A DNA stretch of 64,000 nt from Pectobacterium versatile. GTDB taxonomy: Bacteria; Pseudomonadota; Gammaproteobacteria; Enterobacterales; Enterobacteriaceae. The position numbers and the translations under genes are program-made. A model generated the notes under the pieces. The model was not told the DNA's origin. It ran no database searches and was given only the letters and a program-made list of their open reading frames with translations. This document shows, piece by piece, positions 27,541-36,957 of the stretch (position 1 is its first letter; every line of letters begins with the position of its first letter). The DNA lies in assembly GCF_020166435.1 (NCBI RefSeq), contig NZ_JAINZP010000008.1, positions 1 to 64,000 on the forward strand, given 5' to 3'.

Positions 27541-27860
27541 TGGATTACAGGGTCGTATTCGCACCGGAAGCGGAGGAACAACTCGCAGCACTGTACCGCT
27601 ACATCGCGAGGGTTTCGTCACCCAAAACTGCTCTCAGCTACACCGAAAGCATTGTCAGTTACTGTGAATCGCTTGAGTTATTTCCTGAAAGGGGAAACCA
27701 GCGCAACGATATTTTTCCTGGACTGCGCGTCACTAATCACAGCAAACGAACACTCATTGCTTTTATGGTGGAAAAAGAGAAAAAAACGGTAACAGTTCTG
27801 GGCATTTGGCATGGAGGACAGGATTATGAAAGCGACCTGCTGTCAGATGAAACTGATTAA
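27540..27860 (+). CDS. ParE/RelE-superfamily toxin
   Basis: A 106-residue toxin of the ParE type: the N-terminal helical hairpin (APEAEEQLAALYRYIARV), NYxESIV-like helix, FPERGNQRNDIFPGLRV with conserved Arg residues, and the terminal strand (KTVTVLGIWHGGQDYES). ParE toxins poison DNA gyrase; whether this one targets gyrase or acts on RNA cannot be told from sequence. It appears intact and is coupled to its antitoxin. The pair stands between fbpC and the end of the iol cluster. Confidence 0.83.
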   Translation: MDYRVVFAPEAEEQLAALYRYIARVSSPKTALSYTESIVSYCESLELFPERGNQRNDIFPGLRVTNHSKRTLIAFMVEKEKKTVTVLGIWHGGQDYESDLLSDETD

Positions 27861-27962
27861 AAATATTGGGTTAGCTAGCTAACTTTCCCAAGTACATTAT
27901 GGCAGTAACCTACAGGTTCCCCATAAGCCACTGCCCATTCTTATGTTCGTTTGCCAGTATCG

Positions 27963-28799
27963 CTACACCTTGCCCTGCCTATGCTTATCCGCATACTCGG
28001 GACTATTGATCCACTGGTGATCCGCTTCCCAAGTGAAGCGCCACTGGCGCGTCGGGCCAGCCATCACATTCAGATAGTAGCTGTCATAGCCTGCAATGGT
28101 GGCAACCGGGTGATAGCCACGCGGCACCTGCACCACGTCCTTATCGTAGACCGCCATACATTCATCTAATGAACGGTCATCGGTATAGACACGTTGCAGG
28201 CAGAATCCCTGTTCTGGATTCAAACGATGGTAGTAGGTTTCTTCCAGATAGGTTTCCTGCGGCGGATTATCTACATCGTGCTTGTGGCTGGGATAAGAGC
28301 TGGTGCAGCCTTCATCGGTGTACACTTCGACCACCAGCAGGCTGTCTGCCGCTTTCTCCTCCGGCAAAATATTATGCACATAGCGCTGGTTGTTGCCGAC
28401 GCCACGCTGCTCGGCGTCAATATCCTGCGGCGCGATCAGCCGGGTCGGATGCGTGCCGAATCCCGGTGCGGCGCAAACCGCCAACTCCAGCGCCGTGTGT
28501 GCCGTCACCGTAATCGTCTCTCCCGTCGTGACATAAACCGCATAGGGTTTTCTGCGCTCAAACGGGCTCATTCTGTCGCCAATCTGCTCAAAGCGTTCAC
28601 TCGGCGTGACAACCGTTGCCTTGCCGCTGACCAGCACCAGACAGCGTTCGTTATCGCTGGCGGGCAGTGATAGCACTTGTTCCGGTGCCAATTGATATAC
28701 CTCGAACCCCACGTAGCGCCAACCCGCCGTTTCCGGTGTGATGTGCTGCGTACGTCCGTGTTCGTCAGGAACGCGATGGCGTGATAATAGTCGGGACAT
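27963..28799 (-). CDS. iolB: 5-deoxy-glucuronate isomerase
   Basis: Converts 5-deoxy-D-glucuronate to 2-deoxy-5-keto-D-gluconate in inositol breakdown. The 278-residue double-cupin protein carries the IolB/KduI signatures YPSHKHDVDNPPQETYLEET (metal-binding His pair and Glu) and VQVPRGYHPVATIAGYD. AAGGAGG lies before the ATG. It is last on the minus-strand iol cluster, about 90 bp after iolE. The toxin-antitoxin pair converges on it. Confidence 0.93.
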   Translation of the reverse strand: MSRLLSRHRVPDEHGRTQHITPETAGWRYVGFEVYQLAPEQVLSLPASDNERCLVLVSGKATVVTPSERFEQIGDRMSPFERRKPYAVYVTTGETITVTAHTALELAVCAAPGFGTHPTRLIAPQDIDAEQRGVGNNQRYVHNILPEEKAADSLLVVEVYTDEGCTSSYPSHKHDVDNPPQETYLEETYYHRLNPEQGFCLQRVYTDDRSLDECMAVYDKDVVQVPRGYHPVATIAGYDSYYLNVMAGPTRQWRFTWEADHQWINSPEYADKHRQGKV

Positions 28800-28886
28800 C
28801 TTTTGCCTCCTTTATCTCCCCCGATTTCAAACTGCCTGCACGTTGATCTACTGGCAGCTTGAAGATGCGGGGGATATCACCACGAA

Positions 28887-29777
28887 TCAGATCAATTCCG
28901 CCTGCTGGGCGAAACGTTGCAAGTTATTGTAGCCTAGCGTCGCGTACGTCAGCGGATGCGCAACAGCCGGATCCTGTTCCGCTTCGACCACCAGCCATCC
29001 GCTGTAGTTATGGGCTTTCAGGATGCTGAACACCGCTGGATAATCGACACAGCCGTCGCCCGGCACGGTAAAGACGCCGCTCAGCACCGCATCCAGAAAA
29101 CTGGTCTTGCGGTTTTTCACGTCTTTCAGCACATCAGGGCGAATATCTTTGCAGTGAACGTGATTGATGCGGTTAATCCAGCGCTTCGCCACCGCCACCG
29201 GATCGGCACCTGCGAACGTAAAGTGTCCGGTATCCAGCAACAGCCCGACTTCCGGCCCGGTATGTTCCATCAGATTATCCACGTCCTGCGCACTTTCAAT
29301 CACCGTGCCCATATGGTGATGATAGGCAATCTGCACGCCCTGACTTTGCGTGTAGCGCGCAAACTCGGTCAGCTTTTTGCCGTATTCCGGCCAGCGCTCT
29401 TCGGGGAAACGCGGGCGCAGATGAACGGGTTTCTGTTGGTCGCCGTGAATCGCGCCCGTGACTTCGGCAAACACCAGCACCGTCGCACCGAGATCGCGCA
29501 ACAGCGCCAGATGTCCCTGCACCGCCTCAATCTCTTCTTCTACTGAACGAGTGAGCAGTTCGCCGGAATACCAGCCGGAGACTAAGCGCAGATCGTGCGC
29601 TTGCAGGATCGGCCCCAGCACGCTGGCCTGACGCGGGAATTTATTACCTAATTCAAAACCGGCAAAACCGGCCTGCCGCCCTTCGCTCAGGCAGGTTTCC
29701 AGCGGCGTGTCCGCGCCCAGAGAAGGCAGATCGTCATTAGTCCAGGTGAGTGGATTAATACCAAGTTGAACGGTCAT
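28887..29777 (-). CDS. iolE: myo-inosose-2 dehydratase
   Basis: Dehydrates 2-keto-myo-inositol to the trione hydrolysed by IolD. A 296-residue TIM barrel of the xylose isomerase-like family; it starts LGINPLTWTNDDLPSLG and has the metal-site strands IAYHHHMGTVIE, GLLLDTGHFTFAG and INHVHCKDIRPDVL, and WLVVEAEQDPAVAHPL near the end. AAGGGACAT precedes the ATG. An ERIC element separates it from iolC upstream. Confidence 0.93.
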   Translation of the reverse strand: MTVQLGINPLTWTNDDLPSLGADTPLETCLSEGRQAGFAGFELGNKFPRQASVLGPILQAHDLRLVSGWYSGELLTRSVEEEIEAVQGHLALLRDLGATVLVFAEVTGAIHGDQQKPVHLRPRFPEERWPEYGKKLTEFARYTQSQGVQIAYHHHMGTVIESAQDVDNLMEHTGPEVGLLLDTGHFTFAGADPVAVAKRWINRINHVHCKDIRPDVLKDVKNRKTSFLDAVLSGVFTVPGDGCVDYPAVFSILKAHNYSGWLVVEAEQDPAVAHPLTYATLGYNNLQRFAQQAELI

Positions 29778-29801
29778 GTTATGTCCCTTTATTCAAATAG
29801 A

Positions 29802-29996
29802 TATGCTCGTCATACTTCAAGTTGCATGTGCGTTGGCTACGTTCAGTCACCCGAATCACTTACCTGAGTAAGCTCATCGGGACTCCTTCTCTTGCCGCAT
29901 TATTCGGCCTGATGGCCTCACCCCTTCGGGGTCAGCGCAAGCGCTGTTCAAAAACGCCTTGCCGTTTTTGTCCTGAAACTCGAATTATTTAGAGCA
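29802..29996. repeat. ERIC element with about 70-bp internal insertion
   Basis: The ends (CGTCATACTTCAAGTTGCAT and CTGAAACTCGAATTATTTAG) and the centre (ACCTGAGTAAGCTCATCGGG) match the ERIC at 31952, but about 70 bp is inserted near 29898-29971. That insert contains a hairpin, CAAAAACG pairing with CGTTTTTG. It lies between iolC and iolE and would be transcribed in the operon. Confidence 0.8.
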
Positions 29997-30006
29997 CAAA
30001 AACGGG

Positions 30007-31911
30007 TTAACCGCGCTGACGCCAAACGGCGATCAGTTGCAGGTAGTTATGTTTAACTTGCTCAATCAATTCGGCGTCATCGATCTCGTTACGCAGCCAC
30101 TTTTGCGCAGGCTGGGCAAACAGGGTGCGGCCGACGGCAAAGCCTTTCACAATAGGGAAGCCTACGGCGGCGCTGAATCCCTGCTGCAATGTTTCCAGCG
30201 GCGCATCCAGCCCCAGAATGACCACGCCCCGACAGTAGGGATCGCGCTGTGCCAGCAGCGGCGTGAGTTGTTCCCAGCCTGCGGCAGACAGTGGCGGCAG
30301 TTTCCACCAGTCTGGCCGCACGCCGAGGTTGTAGAAGCGTTGAATCGCACGTAGATAAAGCGCATCGCTGTGCGGCATCCCCGCGGGCAGAATGACTTCG
30401 AGCAGCAGTTCATGGCCGGATTGACGACAGGCCTGATAGACCTCTATCACCTTCATTTCCTGCTCGCGCCGCAGCGCGTGGGCATCTTCTGGGTGGAAGA
30501 ACACCAGGCATTTCACCACGTGCTCTAGCGGCCAGCTCACCAGCTGTGAGCCAATATTGCCGCGCTCCATCATTAACGGGCGCGATCCCGGTAGCTCAAT
30601 CGGTCGGCCAATCCACCAGCCTTTTCCGGTGATGTCGTTCAGCGCATCCTGCCCGAACGTGCCGTCACACAGCAGACCGGCTTTACCTTCCAGCCCCGCC
30701 TGTTGTGCCGCGTCATAGCTGGCACGCAGAATCAGCTTTTTCAGTGCCGGAATACGGCTGATTTCCGTACCGCAGTTCAGCGCCATGTCTTCCAGTTGGC
30801 TACGGTGATCGAACGCGATCACGCACAGTTCATGCCACTGTTTACGCCGTGTCGTAACGCGATGCAGATGGTTAAGCTCTTCGTCCAGATCGGGACGCGG
30901 CACGCTAGCCGCCCGTGCTAAATAGTTATCCAGTTCGATCTTGCTTGGCATCGCTGGCGCACAGCCGTGGCGTGACACCACCAGCGCGCCGCAGGCATTG
31001 GCGTACGCACAGGCTTTCTCCCAGCCTTCACCGTTGAGATAGCCACGCAGCAGGCCGGACATAAACGCATCGCCCGCCCCCAGCACGTTCAGCACATCCA
31101 CGCGCACGCCTTTGATCGTGATGCCTTTATCCAGATGGTCGGGAATCGAATCGCTAAACACCGAGCAGCCCAGCGCCCCGCGTTTGCACACCAGTTCCGC
31201 CTGCGTGTGCTGCCGCACCGTGCGCAGCGCCTGCAAGGTATCCGTGCTGCCGCCCGCAATATGGAACTCTTCCTCGGTGCCGACAATCACATCGAACAGC
31301 GACAGCACCTGCTGCAACTGCTCCGTGACCACCTGCGCTTCAACAAAACGCGTTTCGCCATCGCCCAGCGACGTCAGCCCCCACAGCACCGGACGGTAGT
31401 CGATATCCAGCGCCGTTTTCACCCCGTTGCGCCGCGCGTATTGCAGCGCCGTCAGCACCGCTTCACGCGTGTTAGGGTGGGAAAGATGCGTGCCGGTAAT
31501 CGCCAGACAGCGTGACGACGCGATGTAATCCTCGGTGAAATCCTCCGACGAGATCGCCATATCAGCGCAGTTGTCGCGGTAGAAAATCAGTGGAAAGGTA
31601 TCACGATCTTTGATGCCCAATAGCACCAGCGCCGTCAGACGTTCCTTATCGGTAATCAAATGGCTGGTATCGCAACCGACCTGATTCAGCTCTTCACGCA
31701 GGAAGCGCCCCATATGTTCGTCGCCCACCCGCGCCAACATAGAAGAACGCAGCCCCTGTCGTGCCGTGCCGTAAGCCACGTTGCCGGACGACCCACCCAG
31801 ATACTTGGCAAAACTGCCCATATCTTCCAGACGCGCGCCGATTTGCTGCCCGTACAGATCGACAGCAACGCGCCCCATGCAAATCACATCAAACGTCTTT
31901 TCCTTACTCAT
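30007..31911 (-). CDS. iolC: 5-dehydro-2-deoxygluconokinase fused to DUF2090 (IolC)
   Basis: Phosphorylates 2-deoxy-5-keto-gluconate. The N-terminal PfkB kinase (about 1-320) has GGSSGNVAYGTARQG and the catalytic GAGDAF at 278-283. The C-terminal DUF2090 domain (about 325-630) has an aldolase-like TIM-barrel fold and probably cleaves the product, since no separate iolJ is seen here. The start is ATG 31911 (MSKEKTFDVICMGRVAVDLY); the frame extends another 49 codons upstream into an ERIC element with no family support. Confidence 0.9.
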   Translation of the reverse strand: MSKEKTFDVICMGRVAVDLYGQQIGARLEDMGSFAKYLGGSSGNVAYGTARQGLRSSMLARVGDEHMGRFLREELNQVGCDTSHLITDKERLTALVLLGIKDRDTFPLIFYRDNCADMAISSEDFTEDYIASSRCLAITGTHLSHPNTREAVLTALQYARRNGVKTALDIDYRPVLWGLTSLGDGETRFVEAQVVTEQLQQVLSLFDVIVGTEEEFHIAGGSTDTLQALRTVRQHTQAELVCKRGALGCSVFSDSIPDHLDKGITIKGVRVDVLNVLGAGDAFMSGLLRGYLNGEGWEKACAYANACGALVVSRHGCAPAMPSKIELDNYLARAASVPRPDLDEELNHLHRVTTRRKQWHELCVIAFDHRSQLEDMALNCGTEISRIPALKKLILRASYDAAQQAGLEGKAGLLCDGTFGQDALNDITGKGWWIGRPIELPGSRPLMMERGNIGSQLVSWPLEHVVKCLVFFHPEDAHALRREQEMKVIEVYQACRQSGHELLLEVILPAGMPHSDALYLRAIQRFYNLGVRPDWWKLPPLSAAGWEQLTPLLAQRDPYCRGVVILGLDAPLETLQQGFSAAVGFPIVKGFAVGRTLFAQPAQKWLRNEIDDAELIEQVKHNYLQLIAVWRQRG

Positions 31912-31951
31912 AGCGGCCAATCCTGTAAAAAAGTCGCGTAAAAAAGCCTTA

Positions 31952-32078
31952 TATACCCTAAATAATTCGAGTTTCAGGCAGGCGGCAAGCGAAGGAATCC
32001 CGATGAGCTTACTTGAGTAAGTGATTCGGGTGACTGAACGCGGCCAACGCACATGCAACTTGAAGTATGACGGGTATA
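31952..32078. repeat. ERIC element, full length
   Basis: Exactly 127 bp from TATACCC to GGGTATA with the ERIC core (GAGCTTACTTGAGTAAGTGA) and CCAACGCACATGCAACTTGA. It is an imperfect palindrome lying between iolC and the dehydrogenase gene, in the operon transcript. Confidence 0.88.
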
Positions 32079-32106
32079 AAAAGAAGAAATCACGTCAGCT
32101 GGCTGA

Positions 32107-33240
32107 TTAGCCCACCTCGTCCACATTCACCCAACGCGCCGTTTCGTGTGACTGCACGATCGCATCCAGAACTCGCGAGACTTTCCAGCCCTCTTCGAAA
32201 TCCGGCCACATGGGGACGTCAGCCGCAATACCGTCGATCAGATCGCGCACCTCTACCGTTTTCTGATCGTTAAAGCCAATACCGTGTCCGGCGCTGGCGC
32301 AGAAGGCCGCATAGTCAGGATGCTGCGGCCCGGTCAGCAGCGTTTTGAATCCCTGCCGGTTCTCTGGATCGTCATGCCGATAGAGTTTCAGCTCTGCCAT
32401 ACGTTCCTGCGTGAAACTCAGCGTGCCTTTGGTGCCAGTGACCACGTAGGTCAGGCCCATTTTGCGGCCGCAGGCAATGCGTGAGGTTTCAATCACGCCG
32501 CGTGCGCCACTGACAAACCGCACCATCGCATGCGCCTGATCTTCATTCTCCACCTGCACCTGCTCGCTGCTGCCCGGTGCCGTTGGACGCTGCGTAATCA
32601 CCGTTTGCAAATCGCCGCAGACGCTGGCGATATCGCCCACCAGATACTGCGCCATGTTGACGATATGCGCCGCCAGATCCCCCAGCGCCCCCAGCCCTGC
32701 CGTTTCTTTAAAACAGTGCCAATCGGCGGGTTTATTCGGATCGGCCAGATAATCTTCGTTATGCGTGCCGTAAAAATGCACCACTTCGCCAATCTCGCCG
32801 CTGGCGATAATCTCTTTGGCCAGCTGTGAGGTCGGGTTCTTCATGTAGTTGAACCCCACCAGCGTTTTCACGCCGGCCTGCTGCGCGGCATCGACCATTT
32901 CTCGGGCATCACGCGCGTTCAGCGCCAGCGGTTTTTCCGAGTAAACGTGCTTGCCGTGCTGGATAGCCGCCATCGCCATCGTTTTATGCAGAAAATTCGG
33001 CGCGCAGATATCCACTACGTCAATGTCTGGGTCCGCCACCAGCGCACGCCAGTCCCCCGTTGAGCGCTGGAAGCCAAACTCCTGTGCCCGTTTGGCCGCC
33101 AGTTCCGGCGACACTTCTGCCAGCATCGCCTTCACCAGATTGCCTTTCAGCGGGAAGACCGTCGGCGCCTGCGCGTAGGCGATGGCATGCGCACGACCGA
33201 TATAGCCGGTGCCGATTAACCCAATGCGTACATCCTTCAT
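32107..33240 (-). CDS. Gfo/Idh/MocA-family inositol-type dehydrogenase
   Basis: A 377-residue NAD(P)-dependent dehydrogenase. The Rossmann motif GLIGTGYIGRAHA is at the N-terminus; SEKPLALNARDAR holds the EKP motif, and LGDLAAHIVNMAQYLVG the D-x3-H catalytic pair. GAGG lies five bases before the ATG at 33240. It is distinct from iolG at 36958 and probably oxidises or epimerises another inositol isomer or a related sugar; the substrate is not readable. It lies between the ABC permease and iolC in the same operon. Confidence 0.85.
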   Translation of the reverse strand: MKDVRIGLIGTGYIGRAHAIAYAQAPTVFPLKGNLVKAMLAEVSPELAAKRAQEFGFQRSTGDWRALVADPDIDVVDICAPNFLHKTMAMAAIQHGKHVYSEKPLALNARDAREMVDAAQQAGVKTLVGFNYMKNPTSQLAKEIIASGEIGEVVHFYGTHNEDYLADPNKPADWHCFKETAGLGALGDLAAHIVNMAQYLVGDIASVCGDLQTVITQRPTAPGSSEQVQVENEDQAHAMVRFVSGARGVIETSRIACGRKMGLTYVVTGTKGTLSFTQERMAELKLYRHDDPENRQGFKTLLTGPQHPDYAAFCASAGHGIGFNDQKTVEVRDLIDGIAADVPMWPDFEEGWKVSRVLDAIVQSHETARWVNVDEVG

Positions 33241-33280
33241 ATCCACCTCGGTGCGAAAAAAGAGTCGGTACGGGTGCGGC

Positions 33281-34312
33281 TCAGATAGCGCCGCGACGGC
33301 TCTTGGCGTAGGTATCGAACGCCACGGCCAGCACGATAATTAACCCGGTGATAATCTGCTGGTAGTAAGCCGATACGTTCATCAACACCAGTCCGTTAAT
33401 CAGGATCCCCATGATGATCGAGCCGATAATCGTGCCGCTAATCCGGCCGTAGCCGCCCATCAGCGATGTACCGCCAATGACCACCGAGGCGATAACGCGC
33501 AGCTCGAAGGTGATCCCCGCGACCGCTTCGGCGCTGCCGAGACGGGCGCTGAGAATAAAGCCCGCTAGCCCAGCCAGACAGCCAATCACGACGTAGACGC
33601 TGACCAGTACGCGTTGCACATTCACCCCGGCCAGCCGTGCGGCTTCGGTGTTGCCGCCGATGGCGTACACAAAGCGACCCCAGCGGGTTTTATGCAGCGC
33701 TAAATAACCCAGCAAGGCGACCAGCGCGAAGATCCAGATCGGCACCGAAATACCCAGGATCTCGCCTCGTCCCCACCAGCGATAGCCTGGGTCGAAACCG
33801 GCAATTGGCGCACCGTCATTCATCACCAGCGTTAACCCGCGCCAGATCGTCATCCCGCCCAGCGTGACGATAAACGGCGGCAGACGCAGTTTGGTGACAC
33901 CCAACCCATGCAGGAAACCAATGAAGGTGCCCATCGCCAGACAGACGCCCAGTGCAACCAGCCAGCTCAAGCCGTACCAGGCATCCGGATCGACGGTGGT
34001 GAAGTTGTCGCCTTTAATCACCGAGGCAGCGGTGATGGCGCACACCGCCAGAATCGAACCGACGGACAGGTCGATCCCGGCTGTCAAAATGACGAACGTC
34101 ATCCCTACGGCCATGATCCCGTAGATGGAGACTTCGGTCAGGATGTTGGTGATGTTGCGTTCAGACAGGAAATTGCTGTTCTGCGACTGAAAGAAGATCA
34201 GCAGCAGAATCATGAAAATAAACACGCCAAAGCGTTCAAAAAAGGCAATCGGATCAAAACGTCCACGCGGATTGGACGGCGTAATGCTCTTAGAAAGCGG
34301 CTGCTGGGACAT
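33281..34312 (-). CDS. inositol/sugar ABC transporter permease
   Basis: A 343-residue RbsC/XylH-like permease with about ten helices: YGIMAVGMTFVILTAGIDLS, GSILAVCAITAASVI and VIGGTSLMGGYGRISGTIIG are family hallmarks. GGAGGTGACGC before the ATG is strong. It follows the ATPase gene after 12 bp. Presence inside the iol cluster points to inositol as substrate, by context. Confidence 0.88.
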   Translation of the reverse strand: MSQQPLSKSITPSNPRGRFDPIAFFERFGVFIFMILLLIFFQSQNSNFLSERNITNILTEVSIYGIMAVGMTFVILTAGIDLSVGSILAVCAITAASVIKGDNFTTVDPDAWYGLSWLVALGVCLAMGTFIGFLHGLGVTKLRLPPFIVTLGGMTIWRGLTLVMNDGAPIAGFDPGYRWWGRGEILGISVPIWIFALVALLGYLALHKTRWGRFVYAIGGNTEAARLAGVNVQRVLVSVYVVIGCLAGLAGFILSARLGSAEAVAGITFELRVIASVVIGGTSLMGGYGRISGTIIGSIIMGILINGLVLMNVSAYYQQIITGLIIVLAVAFDTYAKSRRGAI

Positions 34313-34324
34313 GCGTCACCTCCG

Positions 34325-35872
34325 TTATGCTGCGTGTAATGCGTCGTGGCAAATGGCCATCATCGTCATCAGTTTTTCTTCTGTGGCGTCATCGCCATGA
34401 ATTTCCCCGCTGATCCGCCCTTCGCTGAGCGTGATAATGCGGTCGGAAATCGCCATGATCTCCGGCAGGTCGGAGGAAATCACAATCACGGCGACGCCCC
34501 GTTTCGCCATATCGAACAGCACCTGATGCACCTCGGACTTGGTGCCAACATCGATGCCGCGCGTGGGCTCATCCACAATCAATACCTTGGGATTCAGAGC
34601 CATACAGCGGGCAAGAATCACTTTTTGCTGGTTACCGCCCGACAGCTTGCGCACTTCCTGCTCGCTGTTCACCATCTTGATGTGCAGCGCCTGACGGTAG
34701 GCCTCAATCAGGTCGTCCTCCTTACGGATGTCGACAAACCAGCGCCAGCGCATCAGCGACGAGAGGTTAGATAGCGAGATATTTTCCCTGATTGACAACC
34801 CCAGCACCGCGCCCTCTTTCTTGCGATCTTCCGGCACCAGCGCGATGCCTTGCGACAACGCATGCAGCGGCGTGGAGGGATAATAGGGTTCGTCATCCAG
34901 CACAAATTCACCGGTAGAGAACGCGTCGGCACCAAACAGGCAGCGCGCGATTTCCGTACGTCCTGCGCCCACCAGCCCGGCAATACCGAGCACTTCGCCC
35001 GCATGCACCTGAAAGCTGATGTCCTTTAGCGCAATGCCGTGCGCATCCAGCGGCGGTTTTTCCCGGCTTAAGCCCTTGACCGCCAGTCGTACCGGCTTAT
35101 CCTGATGATGCGTTTCCGCAGGCGGACGGCGGTTAAACACCACGTCACGGCCGACCATCAGGCGAATAATCTCCTGCACATTCGTGCTGGCGACATCCCC
35201 GGAACCGGTATAGCGGCCGTCCTGAAAGACGGTAAACCGATCGCACAGTTGGAAGACTTCGTGCAGCCGATGTGTGACATACACCACGCTCACACCGCGC
35301 CCTTTCAGCTCGCGCACCACGCGGTGCAGGCTGTCGACTTCGCTGTCGCTCAGCGCCGCCGACGGTTCGTCCATCACAATCAGCTTGGCGTTCAGCGTTA
35401 GCGCTCTGGCGATTTCCACCATCTGCTGCTGCGCCACGCTCAAACGCGCGACCTGCGTCGTCGGCGCAATGTTCAATTTCAGATAATCCAGTACCGCTTT
35501 CGCCTCGCGATTCACCGCCAGCGCGTCCACGAATACGCTGCTACGCTGCGGCTCACGTCCCAGGAACATGTTCTCCGCCACGCTCATATTTGGCAGCAGA
35601 TTAAATTCCTGATAAATGGTGATAATCCCCCGCTTTTGGCGCTCAACGGGTGATTCGAGCGGTAATAGCGTCTCGCCACCAAACCAGATATCGCCGCTGG
35701 TCTGCGGCTGCGCCCCTGCCAGCGCCTTCAACAGCGTCGATTTGCCCGCGCCGTTTTCTCCCAATAGCGCATGAATCTCTCCCGGCTGTACGGTCAACTG
35801 CGCGTTGCTCAGCGCCCAAACGCCGGAGAAACTCTTTGCCAAATTGGTAATGTTCAGTAGGGGTTCCGTCAT
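34325..35872 (-). CDS. sugar ABC transporter ATPase with two nucleotide-binding domains
   Basis: A 515-residue RbsA/MglA-type fused ATPase. The first domain has Walker A GENGAGKSTLLKAL, signature LSVAQQQMVEIAR and Walker B LIVMDEPSAALS. The second has a degenerate Walker A (GLVGAGRTEIARCLFG), signature LSGGNQQKVILAR and VLIVDEPTRGID, normal for the family. It powers the importer with the permease and binding protein encoded either side. Confidence 0.9.
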   Translation of the reverse strand: MTEPLLNITNLAKSFSGVWALSNAQLTVQPGEIHALLGENGAGKSTLLKALAGAQPQTSGDIWFGGETLLPLESPVERQKRGIITIYQEFNLLPNMSVAENMFLGREPQRSSVFVDALAVNREAKAVLDYLKLNIAPTTQVARLSVAQQQMVEIARALTLNAKLIVMDEPSAALSDSEVDSLHRVVRELKGRGVSVVYVTHRLHEVFQLCDRFTVFQDGRYTGSGDVASTNVQEIIRLMVGRDVVFNRRPPAETHHQDKPVRLAVKGLSREKPPLDAHGIALKDISFQVHAGEVLGIAGLVGAGRTEIARCLFGADAFSTGEFVLDDEPYYPSTPLHALSQGIALVPEDRKKEGAVLGLSIRENISLSNLSSLMRWRWFVDIRKEDDLIEAYRQALHIKMVNSEQEVRKLSGGNQQKVILARCMALNPKVLIVDEPTRGIDVGTKSEVHQVLFDMAKRGVAVIVISSDLPEIMAISDRIITLSEGRISGEIHGDDATEEKLMTMMAICHDALHAA

Positions 35873-35938
35873 GTTTACCTTCCTCCGGCAAGGCCGCGCG
35901 GACGCGGCCTGCTGAATACCTGTTATGTAGAGAGCGAT

Positions 35939-36877
35939 TTATTTACCCGCTTCGCCAATACGCTCGGCATCGTTCAGGTTATCTTTGGTAATCATGGTCG
36001 GTTGGTAGTCAGCCCCAGTGATAGGCGCTTTACTGCGGATGTTATTGGTCAACTGAGTCAACGCAGTGGTCACCGCGTAACCCGGACGTTGATCGGCAGT
36101 TACCGCCAACCAGCCGTCGCGTACGCGAGCCAGCGCTTCCGGCACGGCGTCAAAGCCAGTCACCATCACGTCTCCGGGTTTCAGACCTTGCCCTTGTAAC
36201 GCTTCAATCGCGCCCAGCGCCATGTCGTCGTTTGCTGAGAGGATCACCTGCGGGCGTTTAGGCAGCGAAGGAAACACACTTTCAACGATGCGCATCCCTT
36301 CGGAACGCATCCAGTTCCCCGTCTGGTCTGCGACGATGTGGTATTTGCTCCCGCCTGCTTTCAGGCTGTCGCGAATCCCCTGCGTCCGCTCGATGTTAGA
36401 AGACGAACCCGGTTGACCGGTCAGCAGAATGATCTCTGCGCCATCTGGGAATTTGGTTTTGACATAGTCGGCAATCGCCTGACCGCCTTTATAGTTATTG
36501 GCACCAAAGTGCGGCACCGCTTTTTCTGTTTTTACCGAACGATCCAGCGTCACCACCGGTAGCTTGGCATCCTGAATATCGGTAACCGCGCTGGACACCG
36601 CGTTGACGTCATTCGGTGACACCACGAAGCCCTGTGCCCCACGCGTAATGGCATTTTCCAAGTCGGCGGCCTGCTTCGGTGAGCTACCCTGCCCATCCAG
36701 CACCTGCAAATTCACGCCCAGTTCTTTGGCGGCTTTAACGGCGGTGCGCTGCATGTGTACTTCAAACGGCATAGCGAGATTCGGCGTACTGAAAACGATT
36801 TGTTCATTTTGAGCCTGAGCAAAACCAGACAGACCCAGTGCGATGGCGATTGCGGAAACGCTAATGATCTTTTTCAT
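35939..36877 (-). CDS. periplasmic sugar-binding protein of the inositol ABC importer
   Basis: A 312-residue type I periplasmic binding protein with signal peptide (MKKIISVSAIAIALGLSGFA, cleaved after QA). RbsB-type features: PFEVHMQRTAVKAAKELGVN, VDGQGSSPKQAADLENAI-like hinge and VVTLDRSVKTEKAVPHFGAN. First of the three ABC genes in transcription order, so made in excess. Inositol specificity follows from context only. Confidence 0.88.
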   Translation of the reverse strand: MKKIISVSAIAIALGLSGFAQAQNEQIVFSTPNLAMPFEVHMQRTAVKAAKELGVNLQVLDGQGSSPKQAADLENAITRGAQGFVVSPNDVNAVSSAVTDIQDAKLPVVTLDRSVKTEKAVPHFGANNYKGGQAIADYVKTKFPDGAEIILLTGQPGSSSNIERTQGIRDSLKAGGSKYHIVADQTGNWMRSEGMRIVESVFPSLPKRPQVILSANDDMALGAIEALQGQGLKPGDVMVTGFDAVPEALARVRDGWLAVTADQRPGYAVTTALTQLTNNIRSKAPITGADYQPTMITKDNLNDAERIGEAGK

Positions 36878-36957
36878 ATGTCTTTTCTCTGCTTCTGTAA
36901 TAGGTATGGGTGTAGGGTTGAAAGCAGGTAAAACGCGATGTGCCGATGCCGATACGG

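Noticed and set aside
28956-29546. 196-codon open frame on the plus strand
   Set aside because: Antisense to iolE, no ribosome site or recognisable domain.
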